From Thuidium tamariscinum (lineage: Eukaryota; Streptophyta; Bryopsida; Hypnales; Thuidiaceae): a DNA stretch of 64,000 nt. Location: positions 20,888,001 to 20,952,000 of the forward strand of contig OX344757.2 of NCBI GenBank assembly GCA_947034885.2, read 5' to 3'. The first letter of the stretch is position 1. Every line of letters starts with the position of its first letter. A program made the translations under genes and the position numbers. This document shows, in pieces, positions 48,633 to 61,012 of this stretch. Under the pieces are notes generated by a model, which was not told where the DNA came from, searched no databases, and was given only the letters and a program-made list of their open reading frames with translations.

Positions 48633-50245
48633 TAGTTGTATTTTTCATATCTTTTCTTGCAACTCAATTGACATATGAGTGTATCATCTTAAAAAAATCA
48701 ATACAATAATCTTGAAAATTTCTATAGGCTTGGAAAAAATACCAATAAATTTAGTTTCAAATAAAATAGCTATGGGTGGTATTTTTAAGTACGTGGAGTG
48801 AATATGTGTTCTACACAATTATAGAGCTTATGGAAGTACTATTTATGCCTTTGGTCATTGTTTCTATTTTGAGCTAATAATAGATTTCATTTTAGTTTAG
48901 TTTAGGGTAAATTTAGTAGTGGTTGGTTTAGACCTATCATCTTCTTATTGCTAATTTCTTTCTTCTATCAAAATAATAGAATTTAATATTGGAATATTTA
49001 TTGATGCAATATGTCTATTTTTTCATTTTTACTTGGAATAATATTACTTGTAAAGCACAAATCAATAATTTACTTGCCATTGTCACACTGAAATGACCCT
49101 TTGAAAAATTTAGCATCCTCAACAATAAATAATTGTTTGGCCTTTCAACACTATGATTTGGGCTACCTAAAGGATCATTTATATTCATTAGCAATGAATG
49201 ATTGGCCATCTTTATAAGAAAAACTTATACACCAATATTTACTCCATCCAATTTGGTGGTTGATTTTAAAATCTCTCAATTCTTTGCAAGTCACTCAAAA
49301 ATCTACTCTAGTGAGTCATGTATCTACTAAAGTTGTCACATTTGTTACAATGATGACTTATCAAATTTATCTAAGTCTTTACAAAATGCATATGTGCACT
49401 TTAATTAGAAATTAAAATAAAAGTCAAGTGGATATTGTGGCAAGCAAGGAGAGTCACTATTAATGAATTTGCAAGTTACTTTAGAACTTAATCCACAAAC
49501 AATGGGTATAGTTTTGGTTAGGATACTTCAAAAATCTATGTAGTTATTACAATTTCAATACATGTTACTATGTCAAACAAGTTTATCATTTAAATATAAT
49601 AGAGGTTGACTTCACCAAATGTTCTTTAGGGGGGGTCCACACTTATAATGCATCGTTAAAAAAAAATCATTACAATCAAAGAATTTTTAAGAATTTTTAC
49701 TAGATCTTTTAGTTAAAAAAACATATTGTGTCTTATTTATTTGGAATCCTTGAAAATAAGTATTTGGAATGTCAAATAATTTGATTTTAATACCACTTTT
49801 GGATATGACTTATGTTTGATTGTGTCCTACATAAATTTATTTATTTTACCACTAAAAAATTAGTACATTGTACATTTTAATGCATGTAAATCCGATGCTA
49901 AGTAGTTTATAGCAATAAGTTCAATAGATCCAAAAATTCAAAAATTCAAACAAAAATTATTAGGAATATACATCTTCATTCTATTTAAATGCTATTTTTT
50001 TAGAATGATTTTATAATCATTTGAGTTAATCAAAATGAACAAATTAGATTGACTTTGGGGCTGTTTTAAGCAAAAATCACATTATTAGTATGTCCAAAAA
50101 GTGATACCTATAAAGGTAGTGTCTATCAAAGCTAAGCCTACTTGCCAACTTTTTTGATATGCTTTGAAAATCTCTTATTATTTTGTAGGTAAGACAAGAG
50201 CTTTATAAAATGTCAAGAATTCCAAGGTATTGTTTTTTACAAACA

Positions 50246-50248
<3 letters not shown>

Positions 50249-50276
<28 letters not shown>
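50249..50276. repeat. (TA)n microsatellite
   Basis: About 14 uninterrupted TA dinucleotides. Confidence 0.95.
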
Positions 50277-50280
<4 letters not shown>

Positions 50281-50779
50281 TTATATATATAATGCCTTTT
50301 GCTGTGCACCAATTGCATTTGTCTATATACCGCAAACAAACATTTTAAAGCTTGGACACTTTCTTAGTGGATTACATGGTTTGAATCTTAAATTCACAAC
50401 CAATTTGACAATGGTCCCCAAACATGAAACAGCTTGAGTTTGATGTCAAACTCCATCTCTCTTTCAAAGTAGATTCTCTAAAAAATATTTGAGACAAACT
50501 CTAAATGGTACATTTATGGACTTCCTGAAGTGGTTTTTTCAAAAAACAATCGTGATCTAAAAGCAAACATGATGCAAAGGTACATTTTGCTTTCTTCAAT
50601 GTAGCACAGACGTACATTTCAAGAGGTGTCCGCTTTTAGTGATGACTACATTTCAACTTCAAAAATTCATAACTAATTCCACAAAGGTCCAAAAAATATG
50701 AAACAACCTGCATTAGATATCAATTCCATTCTCCTTCCTAAAAAAACTTTACTAACAATTGTTTCAAGAAGTTTAGCCA

Positions 50780-51600
50780 CCCCAGGCACGCAACCAGCTC
50801 TGAAATGGTCGCTTTTAAGAGTAGACTACCTTACGGTTACCGTAACTTAACTTCCACCTGCAAAGTACCCCGAGTGCGGTTAAGTTAGTGTCGGTGCAGA
50901 GCGCGCGGTGCCACTCCATGCCAGCCATTCAGCAAGAGAATCACTGAACTGAAGGCGGCTCTTCGCAACGGCTTTGCGTGTGTGGGACTGTGTGTGTTTG
51001 CCGTGAGCTTACACTCGCAGCTAAGCTTAGCCAGAGTTGAAGCTCCCTGGCCTCTGGTGGTGCGCAGGTCCTCCGTCCGTCCGTCCATCCATTATATAAG
51101 TTAGCGTAAGCTTTATGACTACTGCGGCAGAATTGAAGTCACTCTGGCAGCAGAAAACATCCGTCACCTGCCATCGATCAGTTCCGATCAGTTCTTTCAC
51201 AGGTCTTGTGCAGGCAAGTGAAGTCTGCTCCGATCCTGCAAAACACTGAACTGATCGATGAGTCCCAGTCTAACTTACAGAAACCGATCAGACCTTTCCA
51301 CAGTCTCCAATGCCTGCATGTTGGTATGTCTGGAGGAATTGAAGGTTTGTCATTAGAAAAAGTAAGATACTGTATGATCGAACTACAGTAGCTTACGAAA
51401 TTCCGTTTCATTTGTTTCCAATGAAAAAAGATAAAAAGAAAAGTTGAACTTACAGCAAGAATGGTTCTGCGGTCCGGCCACTTGAACTGAGGTGGAGCCG
51501 CGGATCTGCGGCCCTGGACTCCCTCAGGTGGGACAGTCACAAGATTGAGACTGGCTTGTCGTGGGTTTCAATGGTGCTCTGTCTGCAGTATCAATTAAGT
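50780..51600. other. GC-richer island, possible promoter or gene remnant
   Basis: Composition changes sharply from the AT-rich flanks. A TATA-like TATATAAG lies at 51093-51100 on the plus strand after a CCGTCCGTCCGTCC run. A possible exon on the minus strand reads GRRSAAPPQFKWPDRRTILA and ends at a GT donor (GCT|GTAAGTTC, about 51454), but no family was recognised and no joining exon was found. A stem (ATCGATCAGTTC at 51173 pairing with 51248-51259) follows the TATA-like site. It could be a non-coding transcript, a gene remnant or an unrecognised gene. Confidence 0.4.
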
Positions 51601-51949
51601 TACAGTTTTGCAGAAATAAATGGTAAAGGAAACCCCAGTTTGAAAAGGGGTGTCGACTGAGAATAGTAGAAAAGGAACACGCCACCGTGGGTTGTTTGTG
51701 GGTCTGTCTCGTTCCAGTCAGGCCACTTGTGGCTGATTGGCTTGAGCCTTAGTTTTCTGCAATGGAATTCAGTTAGTTTATTTATTTATTTTTTAAAACC
51801 CGGAAAATATGGCACCAACTCCTTTGGATCTTGGTTTTGCTGTTTCAAGTTTCATCTTGTGTTTTCTCCAAACTCATGCTCATGGTCTTCCATTGCACAC
51901 ACTTTATGATTAAATCTATTATATTCCCTCTTTTCAATTACGTCTCTCA

Positions 51950-52417
51950 AAGCATCTCCATGCCTACCTGGCTAGAGAGGGGCACTAGAGAAGGTTTGGC
52001 GTGGGGTTGTTGTTCAACCTGACCAATGTCACATTCCTTTGCCCTACGCCAAGGTACACCAAGACAAAATTCAACATACTAAGTGGGGGTTGTACGAGCC
52101 CCAAAATCTCTGATACACTTTGATGAGGGTCAATTTGCGAGTTGCTAGACAATGTTGCTTTGTCACATTGACCAACGTATCACTATTCTATTGTTAAAAT
52201 GCTTCTTTATTGTAAATCATACCTTGAAAATTGGGTGAAAGGAGATGCAAACCTAATAGCACACTAAGGCAAACTAAATGTCAATGCCATCTTCAAATTA
52301 TGAAGTAGCTGGGTTTTTTCCAAGGCTTTGCATGCCTAATAAAGGAGCTCTCCTTATAGCATGGCTTGCAAACTTCCCAAGTTAGCCCCCCTTGGCATGT
52401 ATGCATGGGGATGCTCT
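51950..52417. mobile_element. MITE-like element with AGAGCATC termini
   Basis: The left end AAAGCATCTCCATGCCTACC and the reverse complement of the right end ATGTATGCATGGGGATGCTC match as inverted repeats. Length about 468 bases, with no coding sequence. A similar end (AAGAGCATCACCAT) occurs alone near 42906. Confidence 0.65.
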
Positions 52418-52562
52418 TATATATACATGTATAAAATCTCAAGGTTCTTCCAATTTTTAGACACATATTAATCTAATAAGGATGCTGAGATCCAAAAGTG
52501 GTTGATAGTAGATTACTAAAATTCAATGTTGAAAGTGAAGAATGCATCTATTAATCCAAAAT

Positions 52563-53277
52563 GGAATCAAGTGAATGCAAGAAACACTTGTACTATCTTA
52601 AGTCACACGGCATGTGCTGATCTATTTTTTGGCCATAACTTTTGTGTTTTAACTCTAAATGACTCGAAATTTACAAAGAAGGTATTCATGACTATTATGT
52701 ACTTTGTCTCATTTTTTTGTAATGTTTAAAAATATTTAACTAGACATTTGAATGTCACAAATGCTAATTTGGAGGTTCTCTAGTACTATTGATGGTTTTT
52801 TGTTTTTTTAATGATTTTGAACTCAAATTTAGATGAAATGGTCTTCTAGTAGATTTGTAGCTTTCTAGGAAAGAGATTTTTTTTAAGTGATTTTTATGTG
52901 GTGTACAAGTCCACAAAATGAACTTCCTTATACATTTTTTTGGAAACATGTAAAAAATGATTTTTTTGATTTTTTTGATGAATAACCATCTCCGTAAAGT
53001 TTTTGCAAATTTCCAATTTTTATTTTTTGTTTTTATTAAATCCTATTTTTTACCAATAAAAACATCAAAGTATGTATTTTTTTGAGGTTTGGCACTTTTC
53101 AAGTTCTATTACTTGGAGATTTTCTTAACAAATTACCTTCAGTGGTTTTCTTCATCTTAAAGATGTTTACATTAGTGACATTTTTTATATTCAAAATTTT
53201 TTATTTTACTAAGTTTAAAGTACTGCCAAAAAACTCAGCCAAATGCAACAAATAGTACAAGTGTTTCTTGCATTCAC
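52563..53277 (+). mobile_element. MITE-like element, family C, copy 1
   Basis: Ends GTGAATGCAAGAAACACTTG and CAAGTGTTTCTTGCATTCAC are perfect inverted repeats, continuing with TACTAT. The interior includes CAAATTACCTTCAGTGG and CATCTTAAAGATG, found in reverse complement in the copy at 61013. About 715 bases, non-coding. Confidence 0.85.
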
Positions 53278-53279
53278 CC

Positions 53280-55650
53280 AATCATGTTTTAATTAGTGAT
53301 TATCACTACTTTGGTGAAAAGTCCAATCTTTTTAGGGTTAATGTTACATACAATTGTCATGGATGGATTTAGTAGTTGATATAAGCATGTAGGAACAGAC
53401 TAAAATTTAAGACTCACAACTTGTTTAACTTGTAATGTAATGTAACCTTATTTATCCTCTAAAGGCCCTAGGTCATTGTTCTGTCAAAAACCACTTATAA
53501 CTACCATTATTACATCGTTCATCCAAGAGAACAAAAAAATATTTTAAGAAATCAAACTATAAGATCTTACACTTTATTTATCTGAGATCATATGGTAAAA
53601 ATTTCATGAAATTTGACTGTATGGATTGGAAGATATTTACATTCAAAGTTAGAAAAAAGGGTTATTTTGAACAATGTCCTACAACTTCAAATGACGTTGG
53701 AATTCTTTGCACTATGGAATTTGAAATTAAAAAATAAAATTGTATTGAAGGATTGAACTGAAAGTCTAGGAAAAAAAATTTAAGAAAAAAATGCATGATT
53801 TTCATTCTTTAAAAAATTATTAAGTAGAAATTAATCTGAGATTGAAAGGAAAAACTAAATCGTTAATAGCTCTATGATGGGATCAAAACACAATAATTCC
53901 AATAGTGAGATTGTTCTAGCAATAAATTTCAACCTTGTCAAGAAATATTTTTGAAAAATTGTGAAAATTACATTTAGAAATGAATCCTATAAATTATTTT
54001 TTCAAGAGGATGCTCAAACTATCCGAAAAACAAGATTGTTCATAACTTTCACATAAATAATTCAAATGGAATGAATCAAAGCTTTACATGTAGACAAAAA
54101 TATAATCTATAAGACATAAATATTAAAAAAAATTTAATTTCAATATTTTGTGGAATTAGTTTTCTACCACTGAGTTGAAATTTCTGCTTTTTGTGGTATA
54201 GTTTTTGTTCTTGGGCACTGATTGAAATAAAAATAAAAATAATATTTACACATAGCTAATCAATTTTCCTATCTTATGAGAAAGTTTCAAAAAGTTTCAC
54301 TAGAAATTGAGGTCATCGAAACTTGCATGAACTCCAAATTGTCCCCCAAGGGGAGCATGGACTTTTAGAGATTAAGTGATTTAAATATGTACATTATACT
54401 ATCTTTGAGAAGATCTTCATTGTAAGTAGTAGCCATCTAGCTTAACCCCTAAGCACTCAAATGACCATTTTTTGGTTGATGCCCGACTTCGGATTGAATT
54501 TTCGGGCAGAAAAAAACTTTTTTCAAATTTCAATTTTCAATTTTGAAAAAATTGGGTTTTCTTTCAATATTTATATTCAAAACTAAGATCAATACAGTCA
54601 AACAAAAATTATAAGAAATATAGCACAAAAGGTTTAGAATTACCTAGTGTTGAAAAACTTACTATTTTAAAGTAGTATTAATGGTCTCATTACTAGATCT
54701 TTTGCATTTTTTCACAAATCAATGGAAACCAGAATTTTGAACAATCAAAAAAAATTTGTATACTAAATAAAGAAATTGTATTTTTGGTGAATTTTTGAAG
54801 TTATATTTTCAAAATTCATTTGAAGAGAATTTTAAAATAATTTTATGATTTTGACTATATAGATACTTTCTACATTTTGTGCTTTACATTATCTTCTTTG
54901 ATACTAACTTCAAAAAAGTTATTGAACTTACATTTTATAACACATTTGTGTTTTGTCCTAACCCCTTGGGCTTTTAGGGGTTAAAGAGACTTCAAAGCTA
55001 CGTACTTTTGCTAGAAATGAGACTCTATGGTAATTTATATATAAAAATGGATCAAGGAAGAGGGTTGAAAGTCACATGTTAGGGAGTTGAGAGTTTTGAG
55101 TAGAAAGGTGGGATGTAAGTTTGTGTTATGATAATATAGGCTCCATATCTTAGTTGTTGTATGGAAAGGGAATAGGACAATTACTTGAAAATAATAAAAA
55201 TAAGATGTCTTTTGGATTCACTTAGAGAAAGGTAATTATTTCTAAAACTCAAAGAAAATAATTGTATAAAAATCAATCACTTTTGATATTTATTTAACGT
55301 ATTCCTTGATTGCATGAGATTATTATAGTTTCTATAATTTATTTGTTTATTGAATTGTCCTTTGACTATTGCAAAATATTCTCCCCCTAGCTTTTCAATA
55401 CCTTATTTTTTTATTGTAAGGTATTGTAAATGCACGTTGGACATACATTAATAATATCATCGAGACTATCATAATACATGCAAAATTCCATAAGCAAATA
55501 AAGGATTATTGTACCCTAAATCACCTAAATAGGGGCGCTTTTCAGGTGTCTCTATATTACATGTCAAATTTTTGAAGTAGATGAGGAGTTTAGCAAATAA
55601 TGTCTAAATCGCCCAAACTCCTCAATTTTTTCACTCAAGCATCATTACAT
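53280..55650. other. AT-rich gene-free region
   Basis: No gene, RNA or clear repeat recognised. Confidence 0.5.
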
Positions 55651-55652
55651 TT

Positions 55653-55984
55653 CATTAGAAGGGATTTGAGGGCATTGGGAGACCACAAGTTCTTTGAGTT
55701 CCTAGATTGTAGGAATGTACTTTATCAGTAGTTTGATGTTTGAGAATGCCACGTCAAAAAATAATAATTTTTAGTTTTTAAATTATTCTTTAAATATATT
55801 ATTTGGAATTTTTTAAAAAGTTTTAACAATTTTTGGAATTTTTGAAGAATTTAAAAAAAAATTGTTTCAAAAATTCAAAAACTCCACCATTGGAGCTTGG
55901 TTCAAAGTCTCTTGACACTAAAATGGAACAAGTAGGGGAATAACTTTGAAATGGGCTTCCCTTTCCTTCAAATCCCTTTTAATG
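55653..55984. mobile_element. MITE-like element, family A, copy 3
   Basis: Ends CATTAGAAGGGATTTGAGGG and TTCAAATCCCTTTTAATG are inverted matches of the family A type. Inner parts (CATTGGGAGACCACAAGTTC) resemble copies 1 and 2. Confidence 0.75.
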
Positions 55985-56014
55985 TTATGCAATCCAATAA
56001 GACTATTTTTCCCT

Positions 56015-56360
56015 CCCCACACAAACCTATCCATAACTTCTATATTTTTTTAATGTTAACATTTGAAATTTTAATGAACTATCACTAGTAGAAAATCTGC
56101 TTGGTTGTGTTATTTTGGCCATGTTGATCAATAAATTGCTATTGATTAATAGAAATCTATTGATCATCAACGTGACCAAAACAACACAACCGGGCTAATT
56201 TTCTACTAGTGTATTTGATGTGAAGATACAACCACATAAAGTTCTTTCCTACACAAACCTATCCATAAATTCAATTTTTTTGTTTAAGGGGTTAATATTT
56301 GAAAGTTAAATGAAATATTTCATGTGAAGATACAAACACATAAAGTTCTTTCCAAAGCTT
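56015..56360. repeat. Tandem duplication, first unit split by a CACTA MITE
   Basis: Both units contain ACACAAACCTATCCATAA, a run of T, and TGTGAAGATACAA-CACATAAAGTTCTTTCC. In the first unit the 129-base element at 56083-56211 interrupts the stretch corresponding to AATGAAATATTTCATGTG in the second unit. Confidence 0.8.
56083..56211. mobile_element. Fold-back MITE with CACTA-type ends and TAT target duplication
   Basis: The left end is CACTAGTAGAAAATCTGC and the right end is CTAATTTTCTACTAGTG. The arms pair for about 55 bases (GGTTGTGTTATTTTGG against CCAAAACAACACAACC), leaving a very short centre. TAT flanks both sides (56080-56082 and 56212-56214). A 3-base duplication and CACTA termini are the hallmarks of the En/Spm (CACTA) superfamily. 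Non-coding and non-autonomous. Confidence 0.85.
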
Positions 56361-56800
56361 ACTATTCAACCACTAGAAAAAATTCATTATTCTATCCAAG
56401 TTTCACATCTTGTTTTTCTTGCTCTAAATCTCTAAGGTAACTACATCTAAAACTGTCTAAATAAATATTTGAATTAATACCTACTATTGAATTGATATAT
56501 CTCTCTTGGATGTTATTATAGTATAGAAATATCTAATTTACAAAATTTGTTGTACAATCCTTTGCATTCAATTCTTTGTGGTATTAAGCTTAAAACTTTT
56601 TTGAGATTTTTTTGTAACCTATTGTCAACCTTCCCTACATAAGAGGTTAAATTAAAAGTTTTTTATTTTTTTATTTTTACTTTAATATAAATGTTGGTTA
56701 ATGATCATTTTACTTTTTTTTAAAATTCAATGTAATGTAAAAGTTACATCAAAACGCTTTTACTTTTCAAATAAATTAAAGTAAAATCATATCAAACATC

Positions 56801-56808
56801 TATAAATA
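56801..56808 (+). promoter_or_regulatory. TATA box of the 56956 gene
   Basis: TATAAATA, a textbook plant TATA box, 148 bases before the first good ATG of the following frame. Confidence 0.55.
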
Positions 56809-56955
56809 GGAAATGGTTTACCTTTCAAAATACTACTATCAATATCTATTGATCCTTCTTGACTAAGAGCATAGGAGTTACATCTTTGTTGATTAGTAAT
56901 TATCTCTCTTCATTGCACCATTTTGTTGAACTTAAGTTTTGATATACATATAAAG

Positions 56956-57507
56956 ATGGGTAAAGAAAGCAAAAATAGTGCATCTTGGCCCTATGTGGTT
57001 GATTCCAAGGAGTTTGTTTCTTCGAATGTCATTGATAGTGGCATTCTTGAATATACAATGGATGACTGCAATTTTTACCTTCCCAATTTCCTCTTCGAGC
57101 CTTGGAAAGATGACAATACACAATACAAGTTATTTCCAAACTACCCGTTATTTGAATACGATGGAGTTGAGAAACAAGTGAAAGTAGGGAAGCACCTTGC
57201 ATTCTATCCATGGAGCAATATTGATGAAGATTTGTCCTACTTTTTCAACAGTAGTTTGATTGCATTAAATCCAAGCCTTGTTCCCAAAGTGAACACTCTC
57301 CAAGTCAATGCAAATATGCACAATGAAGAAAGCATAGAAGGAAGCAATGAGCATCTCACTATAACTCTACCCGATGAAATCATCATCCCATCTGATTTCC
57401 AAGAAATTTATGATGAAATTTTCTACGATGAAATTTCCAACGAAGGAAGCAATGAGCGTGACACTGTAACTCTACTTGATGAAATCATCATCCCATTTGA
57501 GTTCTAA
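56956..57507 (+). CDS. Unrecognised acidic protein with a C-terminal 35-residue duplication
   Basis: A one-exon frame of 183 residues (start MGKESKNSASWPY). I recognise no family. The N-terminal 110 residues are rich in aromatic and acidic residues (NFYLPNFLFEPWKDD, FYPWSNIDEDLSYFF). The C-terminus holds two copies of a 35-codon unit beginning EGSNE and containing LDEIIIP or PDEIIIP, at about 57337 and 57442. The second unit is cut by TAA where the first has CAA (QEIYDEIFYDE); the frame reopens after that stop and runs to TGA near 57567, so the ancestral protein was probably about 20 residues longer. No signal peptide or membrane span is seen. A TATA box lies upstream. It is the only long frame in this AT-rich part; a real lineage-specific gene is likely, a young relic possible. 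Confidence 0.5.
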   Translation: MGKESKNSASWPYVVDSKEFVSSNVIDSGILEYTMDDCNFYLPNFLFEPWKDDNTQYKLFPNYPLFEYDGVEKQVKVGKHLAFYPWSNIDEDLSYFFNSSLIALNPSLVPKVNTLQVNANMHNEESIEGSNEHLTITLPDEIIIPSDFQEIYDEIFYDEISNEGSNERDTVTLLDEIIIPFEF

Positions 57508-57569
57508 GAAATTTACAATGAAATTTTTTACGATGAAATTTTTTACATGGAAATTTCCAACGAATGACA

Positions 57570-60500
57570 TTTATGACAGAAGAATTGGAGGAAAGTTTTC
57601 TTTGTGTGGAGTTTAGATTGGCTTCGTCCAATTGCAAAATTTTTTGCACTCATAAATTTTTGAAGTTGGGTCTAAATTTGGAGTGTACAAGCAATCAAGC
57701 ATGTTAATGAGTCCCAATTGGTTAAGTAGATGGAACTGAATGGAAACATGGTCTATAAGCTTAGTTTTGGTAGTTGCCAATTGGGGCCAGTTTAGCTTTT
57801 GTGTTGATCAAGAAGTAAAACTAGGATCTCATATTAAAAAAATAAAAGAAATAAAGAAATAAAAAATAGAAAAATAAAAAAATAGAATGTCTTTACTTCT
57901 TATTTAACCCTCAAAGTCTTACAGCCTTTTATTAATCTATAAACCACTAAAAACTACTGTATCTATTTGAAAGAGTAAAGATTATATTTTCATGTTAGCC
58001 ATAGGATCTTATAGACAGTAGACTAATACAAGAATGTCTATTTGATTTTAATACTAGAATGTCTATTTGATTTTGATAACTTTGACTATACACATTGCAA
58101 ATTTTTAGTGTTTGAAGTGAAAAAAAAAAAAGGTTCTTAGGGCTATATGTGACTAGATTACAAAGCTTTGACTTGTCTTAGCTTAAATTTTTTGCAGTAT
58201 AATTATATATTGAAAAAAATATTATGAAGAAATGAGTTATCTCCTAAGGGAGTAAGGGACCATTGTTCCTTCGGGGACAAATGGTATTTCAAGCAAGTAT
58301 CTATGGACTCAATTTTTATCATGATAGTTTACATTTTTTTTTAAGATATAAAAATTCATTAGCTTGATGACAATATTATTATTTTTTAAAGTAGTGCCCA
58401 GGAACAAAAGTTATGCCTAAATAAGCTCAAAATAGGGAAGAGTGGGTAGAAAAAAAATTTGAATTTGAAATTTCTTCTCATAGATTATATTTTGTTTATA
58501 TAAAAAGATTTGATTCAATCCATTTGGATTTGTTATGAGAAAGTTATGAACAATCTTGTTTTGGAGGCAATTTGATCATTTTCTCGAAAAAATAACTTAT
58601 AGGTTTCAATTTTGAATGCAATTTTCACAATTCAAAAAGAAAATTCTATATGGTTTATTTTTCTTACTAAAACAATCTCACCATTAGAATGAGTGCTTTT
58701 AGTTCCACCTTAGAAATATCAATAATTTAGATTTTCCTTCTATTTTATACTTACTTCTATTTAATAAAATTTTAAGGAATAAAAATGATTTTTTTGTTAT
58801 TTTTTCCCCCTAGATTCTCAAGTCAATTATACACTACAAGTATTTGAAGCTCAAAACTGTGTAGTGGAAAAAAATGAAGTTAAGAAACTATAAAGTCAAA
58901 AAATCCAATCATGCAATACAGTGAAAAACTTGTTTTTTGACTTTAAACACAAATATCTTGCAATCTTTGTGGTCAAAATTTCTGAATTTTTTCTATACAC
59001 TCTCATAGTAGTTAGGTGTAGAATCCAATAGTTAGGTGTACAACAAAAAAAAGAAAAAAATTCAAATTCTTTTATTCTTTGCTATAGAAATGGCAATTTT
59101 AAGTGTTTTTTTGTAGAAAGAAGGCCTTGGTCCCTTAGGGATTAAAAATTTAGTAAAAAGCTTCAAAAAGTATACCTTGCTTTGTAATCTTCAAAAATTA
59201 AATTATTGAGTTGAAGCAAGTATACAATAGACAATAGAAAGAAAGATTGAATTCTGTTCAGACATATGATAGAATTCAAATACACTAATCCCAGTTGTGA
59301 GAAAGTTCTAATTTGCATATTAATCCTTGTGAATCTTTGTGAATCCTTGTAGATTTTATTTGTATTAGTATAATTTGATAACCTTCAATAAAATAGAATG
59401 TATGATTGTTGAATAAAATGAAGAATGTTGAAAATTGTATCTATTTGGACAACTAAGCATTGCTATTTAAATTTGGATTGTAGATTCAAACTACTTGCAT
59501 GGTGACATGTCTATGAAAATGGTCTATATTTTAAACAAATTTTGAAGATTTATAAAGTTGTTAGCCTTGACTAGATTTGTTTATGTATCATACTTTTATA
59601 GTCGATAAAGGTACTAACATGAAGAAGAAGAAGAAATTCGAATAAAGATATAAGTCTTGGTTAATCCTTAAAGGTTTTTGACTATGTTTCTACCAAAATC
59701 ACTCCAAAACTATTATTTCTAATACAAGTGCAATTTCTTTTCTTAAAAACATTTTTTGACATATTTAACTAGAGGATCTTGTAGTTAAGTGGTTTGAAAA
59801 TATGTGGAAAAAACTTCAAAATTTTTCACCATGTAGATTGCAAAATTTTAACATTTGAACTAGCAAAAATTCGGGTAGCTTCACTTTACAAGGTCACATT
59901 TATATGATAAAATACTCAAAATGATGTTTACTCTTTGAATTAATTTTACTATGAAAGTTGGATATATGCTCAAAAAATTTCAAATCATTTGGAATTGTTT
60001 AACATATTAAAAAAATAGTTAGTAGAAAGAAGTAGAAAATGCTAGAAAATACTAAATTGTGAACAATTTATTTATAAAAATGAGAAATGTCAATCCCAAT
60101 GGTTAAAATATTGTAATAAAAAATCTTCACTCAAATTTTTTTTTTCAAAAATATTATAAATTGATTTAAATAAAGAATTTCAAACTTTTTTTGTAGAGTA
60201 GAGACTCTATAACTACCCGCAAACTATTCCAAACTAAAATTCCTCATAACTTCTGACTCAATTATCAAAATGGAATGATTCAAATCTCTTTACATAGATA
60301 AAAATTTATTAAACCAATTTCAAATTTTTATTCTAAAAAAAGTAATTTTTAAAGAAGTTGTTTTTGCTGCCCAGGCAGCTCATAGTTTAAACAAAACAAC
60401 ATATCATGCCATAACTTTTTAACCCTATAGTTGAAAGTTATGAAAATTGTTGGAAATTGAAGCTATTTTTTGAACACATGTTGTGTAAAAATTCCAAAGA

Positions 60501-61012
60501 AAAAAAAACTCTATTTGTAGTGAGCTGCCCGAAATCGCTATGTTGCCAAAAACGCAGTTTAGGGCTTTAGGGGTTAATTTTTGTAATTTTAGATATATGT
60601 TGTACATCTTTAATGCATCATCTTACCAATATGAATACATTTGGTCTATAATAAATAGTGAAATTAGGTTGCTTCACTCCAAGAAAGTTACTCTACAAGC
60701 CATCGAAGTCAATAAATACTTCTACAAATACTTCCATTTGTACACACATAGGTTCACGAGTCCCAACCATACCAATAACTAACTCAAAAGTAGTGCATTC
60801 TTATACAATAACAATAAATATTTTTATAGTGTGGAATGCCAATAAATTAGTGATGGACAACCTAATTTCACTATTTAGTGTAGGTATTTTATTTAGGTAT
60901 CATTTCAATATCCAACCTAGTTATTATTCAAACTCTTTGTACCCTAAATATCATTTAGATTTCTACTTTAGGATTTATTTAGATATCCATCCGAGGTATC
61001 ATTGAATAATGG
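57570..61012. other. AT-rich gene-free region
   Basis: No gene recognised. Bases 57570-57900 may be the 3'UTR of the gene before it. Near its end is an inverted pair: AATAGTGAAATTAGGTTG (about 60654-60671) and CAACCTAATTTCACTATT (about 60858-60875), an 18-base perfect match spaced by about 190 bases, possibly another fold-back element. Confidence 0.5.

Noticed and set aside
51178..51540. 120-codon minus-strand frame
   Set aside because: Only its first 30 or so codons look protein-like before a likely GT donor; no partner exon or family, so kept as part of the unexplained island.
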